Of a DNA stretch of 64,000 nt, positions 58,765 to 64,000 are shown piece by piece. The position numbers and the translations under genes were made by a program. Numbering within the stretch: the stretch's first letter is position 1; the number at the start of each line of letters is the position of its first letter. The DNA is taken from assembly GCA_934552825.1 (NCBI GenBank), contig CAKTEQ010000001.1:62001-126000 (forward strand). Direction: 5' to 3'. Source of the DNA: an uncultured Oscillospiraceae bacterium (GTDB taxonomy: Bacteria > Bacillota > Clostridia > Oscillospirales > Oscillospiraceae). The notes below the pieces were generated by a model, which saw only the letters and a list, made by a program, of their open reading frames with translations, did no database searches and was not told where the DNA came from.

Positions 58765-59979
58765 TCAGGTTCTGTAATCACCGTTTATCTTCACATAGTC
58801 ATAGGTCAGGTCGCAGCCCCACGCCACAGCGCTGAAGCTGCCCTGCTTAAGATCAACAAGTATTTCTATCTCGTTCTCACCAAGCACCTTTTTAGCCTTC
58901 TCCTCCGAGAAATCCACCCCGGCGCCGTTCACGCACACCGAAACTTCACCGCCCGGAGACTTAAAGCCCACGTCGATCTTCTCCACGTCCACATCCGCGC
59001 CGCTGTAACCGATAGCGCAGAGAATACGACCCCAGTTGGCGTCTTCGCCGAACATCGCCGCCTTTGTTAGGGAGGAGCAGATTATGCTCTTTGCTACGGT
59101 CTTTGCCGTATTCTCGTCCTTTGCCCCGGCAACTCTGCACTCGAGCAGCTTTGTCGCGCCCTCGCCGTCCCCGGCGATACAGCGGCTGAGGTAAACATTG
59201 ACTGTGTTGAGCGCCATCATGAAAGCGTCGAAGTCCGCCCCCTCCGATGCGATAACGGCGTTGCCCGCCATGCCGTTTGCCATTATAGCTACCATGTCAT
59301 TGGTCGAAGTGTCCCCATCCACGGAGACCATATTGAAAGTATTCGCGATGTCGCCCTTGAGGGCTTTTGAGAGCATTTCGGGCGTTATCGCCGTGTCCGT
59401 CGTAAGGAAGGTCAGGGTTGTCGCCATGTTGGGATGTATCATGCCGGATCCCTTTGATATGCCGCCTATGGTGCACACCGCGCCGCCCGCCTCAAACTGG
59501 ACGGCTATCTCCTTCAGCTTCGTATCCGTCGTCATTATGCCCTCTGCCGCAAGAGCGCTGCCCTTTTCAGTCAGGCCCTTTACCAGCTCGTCCATGCCGT
59601 TTTTGATAGGCTCGATGCTCAGCTTCTGACCTATGACGCCGGTGGACGCCACTATCACGTCCTTCGGGTCAATGCCAAGGGCGGAACCTGTGAGTGCGCA
59701 CATACTCTCGGCGATCTCGATGCCGTTTGAGTTGCATGTATTCGCATTGCCGCTGTTGCAGATCACAGCCTGGGCATAGCCGTCGGCTATATTCTGCTTT
59801 GTCACCGTGATGGGCGCGCCCTTCACCAGATTCGTCGTATAAACGGCGGCGGCAGCAGCCCTATTTTCGCTGTATATCAGGGCAAGGTCCCTGTTCGTCT
59901 TGTTCTTCCTGACACCGCAGTGGATGCCGTTTGCCTTGAACCCCTTCGCGGCGCAGACGCCGCCTTCCACCTGTTTCAT
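58765..59979 (-). CDS. argJ: Glutamate N-acetyltransferase / ornithine acetyltransferase
   Basis: About 404 residues. The autocleavage site that creates the N-terminal threonine nucleophile is in HPNMATTLTFLTTD, near residue 186. GISKGSGMIHP and VSVDGDTSTNDMVAI are also family marks. It recycles the acetyl group from acetylornithine to glutamate, which explains why no argE or argA is needed. The ATG at 59979 has GGAGG ahead; an upstream start at 60006 overlaps argC. Confidence 0.96.
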   Translation of the reverse strand: MKQVEGGVCAAKGFKANGIHCGVRKNKTNRDLALIYSENRAAAAAVYTTNLVKGAPITVTKQNIADGYAQAVICNSGNANTCNSNGIEIAESMCALTGSALGIDPKDVIVASTGVIGQKLSIEPIKNGMDELVKGLTEKGSALAAEGIMTTDTKLKEIAVQFEAGGAVCTIGGISKGSGMIHPNMATTLTFLTTDTAITPEMLSKALKGDIANTFNMVSVDGDTSTNDMVAIMANGMAGNAVIASEGADFDAFMMALNTVNVYLSRCIAGDGEGATKLLECRVAGAKDENTAKTVAKSIICSSLTKAAMFGEDANWGRILCAIGYSGADVDVEKIDVGFKSPGGEVSVCVNGAGVDFSEEKAKKVLGENEIEILVDLKQGSFSAVAWGCDLTYDYVKINGDYRT

Positions 59980-59995
59980 GCTGACCTCCAAAAAA

Positions 59996-60934
59996 TCAGA
60001 TATCAAGTCCCGCTGCCGGGTCGAGGCCCAGCACTATATTCATACATTCGATAGCCGCGCCTGACGCGCCTTTGCCGAGGTTGTTAAACACCGCGATCAG
60101 CGTCATGCGCTCCTCGTTGCCCTCCACGCAGATATGCATGGAGTCCTTGTCGCTGAGTGTCATGGCGGATATATATCCGCCCGCGTCGAGTGACAGCCTG
60201 TATTTCACAATATTCCCTGTGTATAGCGCTGCGTACACGCTCTTAACGTCCTCTATCGTCTTTCCATCGGCAAGATCCCCCGCGAACAGCGGGATTATTA
60301 CCTCCATGCCGCTGTAAAAATCGCTGGATAGGGGCATGAACGCCGGGGCGTTTTCGATCCCGGTCACAGCCATCATCTCTTTCAGATGCTTGTGCTGCTG
60401 GCCCAGCGCGTAGAGCCGGGGCGCTTTATACAGAGGGCTTCTTCCCTCGTCTTCATATTCACCTATCATTTTCTTCCCGCCGCCGCTGTAGCCTGTCACA
60501 GAGGTGACCGCCAGGTGCGCGTTCTTTTTCAGCACGCCCTCTTTCACCAGCGGGGCTATGAGCGCGACAAAACCGCTGGCGTGACAGCCCGGCACGGCTA
60601 TTCGCTTCGCGCTCTTTATCTTCCCGAACTGTTCGGGGGATATCTCCGGAAAACCGTACACCCAGCCCGGCGCGGTCCTGTGTGCCGTCGAAGTGTCCAG
60701 CACCACCACGTCCGGATTTTCAATAAGACTCACGGATTCCCGGGCGGCATCGTCCGGAAGGCACAGGAAGGCTATATCGCAGGCGTTCAGCGCCTGCTTT
60801 CTCGCCTGAACGTCCTTTCGCTCCTCATCGGAAAGGCTGATGAGCTGAATATCGCCTCTCTCAGTAAGGCGCTCATATATGCGCAGCCCCGTAGTACCCG
60901 CGCTGCCGTCGATAAACACTTTCTTCATCTTCAT
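59996..60934 (-). CDS. argC: N-acetyl-gamma-glutamyl-phosphate reductase, short (type 2) form
   Basis: About 312 residues. The N-terminal VFIDGSAGTTGLRIYERL is typical of type 2 ArgC; the catalytic Cys lies in AVPGCHASGFVA. It reduces N-acetylglutamyl phosphate with NADPH. It is the first gene of the argC-J-B-D-F cluster. The frame is open to 61117, but that part covers the promoter; ATG 60934 with GGGAAAGGA ahead was chosen (a second ATG follows at 60928). Confidence 0.95.
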   Translation of the reverse strand: MKMKKVFIDGSAGTTGLRIYERLTERGDIQLISLSDEERKDVQARKQALNACDIAFLCLPDDAARESVSLIENPDVVVLDTSTAHRTAPGWVYGFPEISPEQFGKIKSAKRIAVPGCHASGFVALIAPLVKEGVLKKNAHLAVTSVTGYSGGGKKMIGEYEDEGRSPLYKAPRLYALGQQHKHLKEMMAVTGIENAPAFMPLSSDFYSGMEVIIPLFAGDLADGKTIEDVKSVYAALYTGNIVKYRLSLDAGGYISAMTLSDKDSMHICVEGNEERMTLIAVFNNLGKGASGAAIECMNIVLGLDPAAGLDI

Positions 60935-60983
60935 CGTTCCTTTCCCTCTTATTAAGCGGGCGCACCCGCTCACGATAGATTTA

Positions 60984-61012
60984 AGTATACACCCGCCGTT
61001 TTGATTTGCCAA
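60984..61012 (-). promoter_or_regulatory. Promoter of argC-J-B-D-F operon
   Basis: In minus sense TTGGCA (61007-61012), 17 bases and TATACT (60984-60989), preceded by TG as at the argG promoter. It lies about 50 bases ahead of the argC start. Confidence 0.75.
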
Positions 61013-61020
61013 TGCCCGAA

Positions 61021-61098
61021 ATGCATAAATATTATATAAATTTCCGTATATTCCTGTAATAATCAGAAAAATATCCGTAATATGCATTGAATATTCAC
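61021..61098 (-). promoter_or_regulatory. ArgR-like boxes upstream of argC
   Basis: Just upstream of the promoter lie ATGCATAAATATTATAT (61021-61037) and GTAATATGCATTGAATATTCAC (61077-61098), the latter split as GTAATATGCAT and TGAATATTCAC. They share TGCATA and TGAATA half-sites with the argG boxes, supporting common ArgR control. Confidence 0.55.
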
Positions 61099-61108
61099 GC
61101 GAATATGT

Positions 61109-61141
61109 AAAAGGCAAAGCCGCGGACGGCTCTGCCTTTTT
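61109..61141. terminator. Terminator after beta-helix gene
   Basis: AAAAGGCAAAGCC and GGCTCTGCCTTTT pair with one mismatch, directly after the beta-helix gene stop. A- and T-runs flank the stem on both strands. Confidence 0.8.
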
Positions 61142-61142
61142 G

Positions 61143-61802
61143 TCACTTTTTCCTTACGATATTATCCTTGTCCTTATATATGCTGTTCTCCGGCACGATG
61201 CCCCGCACGCAGGAAACCGGGTAGATATTCGAGCCGCGCCCTATCACCGCACCCGGATTGAGCACGCTGTTGCACCCGACTTCAACACCGTCGCCAAGCA
61301 TCGCGCCCACTTTTTTCCGCCCGGTGTCAACGATCTGCTCCCCGTCCTTCACGGCGACGTGGAGCTTGTCGCTTTTCACGTTGCTGGTTATGGAACCGGC
61401 GCCCATATGCGCCTTGTAGCCCAGTATAGAGTCACCCACATAGTTATAGTGGGGCACCTGAACATTGTCAAAGAGTATCACGTTTTTAAGCTCCGTCGAG
61501 TTCCCAACGACGCAGTTGTCCCCCACAAGGGCATTTCCCCTTATAAAGGCGCAGTGGCGCACCTCTGTTCCATGGCCGATTATGCACGGCCCCTTTATAT
61601 ACGCGGTGGGAAAAACCTCCGCGTCCTTAGCTATCCATACGTCCTCGCCGGAAAGCTCAAATTCATCCCCGGGCAAATTCCTGCCCAGTTCGCGGATAAT
61701 ATCGCCTATACCTGCCAGCGCCTCCCAGGGGTACTCGAACTTCTCAAGATACTCCCCCGCTATCGTATGCGTAAGGTCATAGAGCTCTTTTGTAGTCAGC
61801 AT
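61143..61802 (-). CDS. Left-handed beta-helix protein (GlmU C-terminal-like)
   Basis: About 219 residues. After a helical start (KELYDLTHTIAGEYLEKF) come hexapeptide repeats (VFPTAYIKGPCIIGHGTEVR, ALVGDNCVVGNSTELKNVIL, AMLGDGVEVGCNSVLNPGAV) that build a left-handed beta-helix as in acyl- and nucleotidyl-transferases. Clostridial relatives are often labelled UDP-N-acetylglucosamine pyrophosphorylase, but no N-terminal uridylyltransferase domain is present. It overlaps the glmM stop by one base (TAATG), so a role in amino-sugar nucleotide synthesis is inferred. The reaction is unproven. Confidence 0.85.
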   Translation of the reverse strand: MLTTKELYDLTHTIAGEYLEKFEYPWEALAGIGDIIRELGRNLPGDEFELSGEDVWIAKDAEVFPTAYIKGPCIIGHGTEVRHCAFIRGNALVGDNCVVGNSTELKNVILFDNVQVPHYNYVGDSILGYKAHMGAGSITSNVKSDKLHVAVKDGEQIVDTGRKKVGAMLGDGVEVGCNSVLNPGAVIGRGSNIYPVSCVRGIVPENSIYKDKDNIVRKK

Positions 61803-63166
61803 TATTTTTTCACCTCGATAAGATGTCCGGAGTTCTCCATGGCGAGAATGATGCGGTCCACGTTCTCCTCGCACTCGGCATACGTCGTCGCCTCAGCCAT
61901 GACTCTCAGCACAGGCTCCGTACCGCTCTTGCGCAGCAGGACTCTGCCATTGTCCCCCAGCAGTTCTGTGCAGTCCTCCACGGCTGCGATGACCTTCTCG
62001 TCCTCCATCGTCCCGTCCTTATCGTCCACCCGCACATTTTTCAGCACCTGGGGATACATCGTGACCCCCGCGGCCAGCGCCGAGAGGGGCAGCTGAGTGT
62101 CTATCATGACCTCCATGAGCATTATCGCCGTGATAAGTCCGTCACCCGTGTGGGAATACTTTCTGAAAATTATGTGCCCGGATTGCTCACCGCCCAGAAT
62201 GAAGTTGTTTGCCTTCATGTTTTCATAGACATATCTGTCTCCAACGGCGGTCTTTTCGTAGCGGATGCCCAGCTTATCAAACGCCTTGTAAAGCCCGAAG
62301 TTGGACATAACCGTTGTGACGACGGTGTCCCCCGCGAGCTGGCCCTTATCCCGCAGGTGCTTTGCACAGATGTACATTATCACATCGCCGTTTATCTCAT
62401 TGCCCTGCTCGTCTACCGCGAGGCACCGGTCGGCGTCTCCGTCGAAGGCAAATCCGGCTTCCAGTCCGTTTTCCACAACGTATTTTTTGAGTCCCTCCAG
62501 ATGTGTTGAACCGCAGTCCTCGTTTATGTTCACTCCGTCGGGCTTGTCGTTTATGACATATGTCTTGGCTCCAAGTGCCTCAAACACGGCTCTGCCTATC
62601 ATCCAGGAACTGCCGTTGGCACAGTCCAGTGCCACACGTCTGTCGCTGAAGGGATGCGTCGCGAGACTGGCGAGGTAGCCTATGTATCTGTTTCTGCCTG
62701 AGTAATAGTCGACGGTGCAGCCCACGGCGCCCTCAGTCGCCCAGGGCAGCTCGCCGTGCTCTCCATCGATGAACCGCTCGAGCTCCGCCTGCATATCGTC
62801 GTCCATCTTCTCCCCTTCGCCGTTCATCAGCTTTATGCCGTTGTCATAGAAGGGGTTGTGGCTGGCGGATATCATCACTCCGCAGTCAAAGCTCCCTGTT
62901 CTCGTTATGAAGCTTACACAGGGTGTTGTCGTAACATGGAGCAGGTACGCATCCGCGCCGGAAGAGGTTATCCCCGCGGCGAGAGCGCTCTCAAACATAT
63001 AAGATGAGCGGCGCGTGTCCTTGCCGATAACGATCTTCGCCTTATCGTTCTTGTGTCTCTGTCCGTAATACCAGCCGAGAAAGCGCCCCGTCTTGAAGGC
63101 GTGCTCCGCCGTAAGATCTACTCCTGCCTTGCCTCTGAAGCCGTCGGTCCCGAAATACTTACCCAT
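61802..63166 (-). CDS. glmM: Phosphoglucosamine mutase
   Basis: About 454 residues. It begins KYFGTDGFRGKAGVDL, has the phosphoserine loop GVMISASHNPFYDNGIKLMN, the metal loop AFDGDADRCLAVD and the sugar-contact region GGEQSGHI with the C-terminal RKSGTEPVLRVMAEA. It converts glucosamine-6-phosphate to glucosamine-1-phosphate for peptidoglycan. The ATG at 63166 has AAGGGAG ahead; an ATG at 63199 lacks a site. It is coupled to the beta-helix gene. Confidence 0.93.
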   Translation of the reverse strand: MGKYFGTDGFRGKAGVDLTAEHAFKTGRFLGWYYGQRHKNDKAKIVIGKDTRRSSYMFESALAAGITSSGADAYLLHVTTTPCVSFITRTGSFDCGVMISASHNPFYDNGIKLMNGEGEKMDDDMQAELERFIDGEHGELPWATEGAVGCTVDYYSGRNRYIGYLASLATHPFSDRRVALDCANGSSWMIGRAVFEALGAKTYVINDKPDGVNINEDCGSTHLEGLKKYVVENGLEAGFAFDGDADRCLAVDEQGNEINGDVIMYICAKHLRDKGQLAGDTVVTTVMSNFGLYKAFDKLGIRYEKTAVGDRYVYENMKANNFILGGEQSGHIIFRKYSHTGDGLITAIMLMEVMIDTQLPLSALAAGVTMYPQVLKNVRVDDKDGTMEDEKVIAAVEDCTELLGDNGRVLLRKSGTEPVLRVMAEATTYAECEENVDRIILAMENSGHLIEVKK

Positions 63167-63246
63167 ATATTCTTCTCCCTTCGCAGGAAAGCCTGCCAAT
63201 GTAACATTTCAATTATACTGTGCCCGATACCGGTCTATGTTTCCCA

Positions 63247-63726
63247 TTAAAGGGCGTAGACCAGCTCAAAGGGGCCCGCAATTTTCACGCCGGAGTCTGT
63301 CCACTCCGCCGTGACCTCGCCTTTCTCAAGGTGCACCGTGCACTTATCGCCGCATTTTCCTTCGGCCAGCGCCGCTGTGAAGGCTGCCGCCGCTGCGTAC
63401 ACTCCCCGGCGGACTTCTCTGCCGCTGCGCCATGCGCGCACTATAAGATTCTCCTCGTCCCGCACCTGTGTGAAGTCTGTTTCAATATCGTCAGGGAAAT
63501 ACTCTATCGCGCTTATCCCTTCGCCCACAAGCTCAATATCGAACTTCCCGGCGTCCGCCACATAAAAGACGCAGTGGGTGCAGTCAAATCCCACGCAGGA
63601 CACTTTTCCCCGCTCGCCGAAAAGCTCGATCTCCCTGGCGATAAAATCATCGCCGCCGGCTTCGATCCCAAGCTCCGCCGGTCTGAGCGCCGGAAGTCCA
63701 AGATTTACCGTTACCGCCGCCGTCAT
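63247..63726 (-). CDS. C-terminal-half DapF-like protein lacking catalytic cysteine motif
   Basis: A 159-residue protein resembling only the second half of diaminopimelate epimerase. Matching blocks are VTVNLGLPALRP, CTHCVFYVADAGKFDIE (compare NPHCVVFVDD), the FP-turn DFTQVRDEENLIVRAWRSG and EVTAEWTDSGVKIAGPFELV. Where DapF has the catalytic ACGTGA, this has RRGVYAAAA with no Cys. GGAGG lies seven bases ahead of its own ATG, so it is a real start and not a cut gene. Standard DapF is about 270-290 residues. It is probably not an epimerase. It lies 80 bases upstream of glmM in the same direction. Function unknown. Confidence 0.75.
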   Translation of the reverse strand: MTAAVTVNLGLPALRPAELGIEAGGDDFIAREIELFGERGKVSCVGFDCTHCVFYVADAGKFDIELVGEGISAIEYFPDDIETDFTQVRDEENLIVRAWRSGREVRRGVYAAAAAFTAALAEGKCGDKCTVHLEKGEVTAEWTDSGVKIAGPFELVYAL

Positions 63727-63816
63727 AGTTTTTCCTCCATTTTTTACCGCTGCTGATAATTTCAGCGTCTCCGCGCATTATAAGAAATATAATCCTTATG
63801 AAAGGCGGCGCCGCAA

Positions 63817-64000
63817 ATGTCAGTCGTATTTATCCGCGTTATAATCCTCTACGCCCTCATAGTCGCTGCCATGCGTGTCATGGGCAAGCGTCAGCTCGGA
63901 GAGCTGGAGCCCACAGAGCTGGTCATGGCCATGATAATATCCGACCTGGCAGCTGTCCCCATGCAGGACATGGGCATTCCCCTGCTCACGGGTATCATCC
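63817..64000 (+). CDS. DUF421 (YetF-family) membrane protein, 3' end outside window
   Basis: The frame opens at ATG 63817 after AAGGCGG and runs off the window; 61 residues are seen. SVVFIRVIILYALIVAAMRV is a membrane segment and MGKRQLGELEPTELVMAMII is the diagnostic DUF421 block. In Bacillus, YetF-like proteins are linked to spore and membrane functions, but their role is unclear. It is divergent from the DapF-like gene; TATAAT at 63790-63795 could be part of its promoter. Confidence 0.88.
   Translation, partial: MSVVFIRVIILYALIVAAMRVMGKRQLGELEPTELVMAMIISDLAAVPMQDMGIPLLTGII

Noticed and set aside
60935..61117. N-terminal extension of argC by about 61 residues
   Set aside because: The extension covers the argC promoter and an upstream AT-rich region and is unlike the family; the ATG at 60934 has a ribosome binding site.

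Overview
The window looks like a chromosomal segment of a moderately GC-rich Clostridia, most likely an Oscillospiraceae/Ruminococcaceae-type gut anaerobe. The reasons are an IspH fused to ribosomal protein S1 domains, the sporulation-linked pair DUF2953/YtfJ, the gene order tig-clpP-clpX-lon-engB and scpA-scpB, Fe-S class I fumarase, clostridial-style strong ribosome binding sites, and SLH-domain surface proteins. No phage, plasmid, transposase, CRISPR array, rRNA or tRNA was seen. Lineage is inferred from gene content only.

Layout. (1) 1-11.4 kb, minus strand: a 3609-residue secreted repeat protein, followed after a 63-base gap holding a strong hairpin by the start of a small SLH-anchored protein. 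The giant protein has no anchor of its own. (2) 11.6-15.9 kb: a GIY-YIG/AlkD fusion gene, then on the plus strand fumarase alpha, fumarase beta and malic enzyme (fumarate to malate to pyruvate), then a VOC protein. (3) 16-33 kb, one long minus-strand housekeeping run: trigger factor, ClpP, ClpX, Lon, EngB, a site-2-type protease, ScpA, ScpB, DUF2953, YtfJ, a D,D-carboxypeptidase, RluB-type synthase, an RpiR-type regulator, a BaiN-type flavoprotein, Cmk, PlsC and IspH-S1. (4) 33-42 kb, minus strand: metallophosphoesterase, threonine synthase, dipeptidase, YraN, RNase HII, RbgA, signal peptidase I, L19 and the paired TIGR03936/TIGR03960 radical-SAM genes. (5) 42-46.3 kb: a plus-strand old-yellow-enzyme flavoprotein, then nifU-nifS and an Rrf2 regulator with three matching dyad operators. 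(6) 46.3-50 kb: argH-argG and an MBL hydrolase. (7) 50-55.6 kb, plus strand: a phosphodiester-glycosidase protein with three SLH domains, a DUF5693 membrane protein, and a QueT transporter behind a leader resembling a preQ1 riboswitch. (8) 55.7-61 kb, minus strand: argC-J-B-D-F with ArgR-like boxes. (9) 61-64 kb: a left-handed beta-helix protein, GlmM, a C-terminal-half DapF-like protein without the catalytic-cysteine motif, and the start of a DUF421 membrane protein.

How the parts fit. The two arg loci together encode glutamate to arginine (ArgC, J, B, D, F, G, H), with ArgJ recycling the acetyl group. Their promoters carry similar AT-rich boxes, suggesting shared ArgR control. NifU/NifS supply Fe-S clusters needed by the fumarase, IspH and radical-SAM enzymes here, and their promoter is bracketed by operators that also occur at the Rrf2 gene. 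The surface genes at both ends of the window point to an SLH/S-layer envelope. The most unusual items are the anchorless giant protein with its SLH partner, the half-length DapF-like protein, the GIY-YIG/AlkD fusion, the hairpin that buries the dacF start region, and the preQ1-like leader. Function calls rest on motif and sequence recognition by eye; no database search was run.
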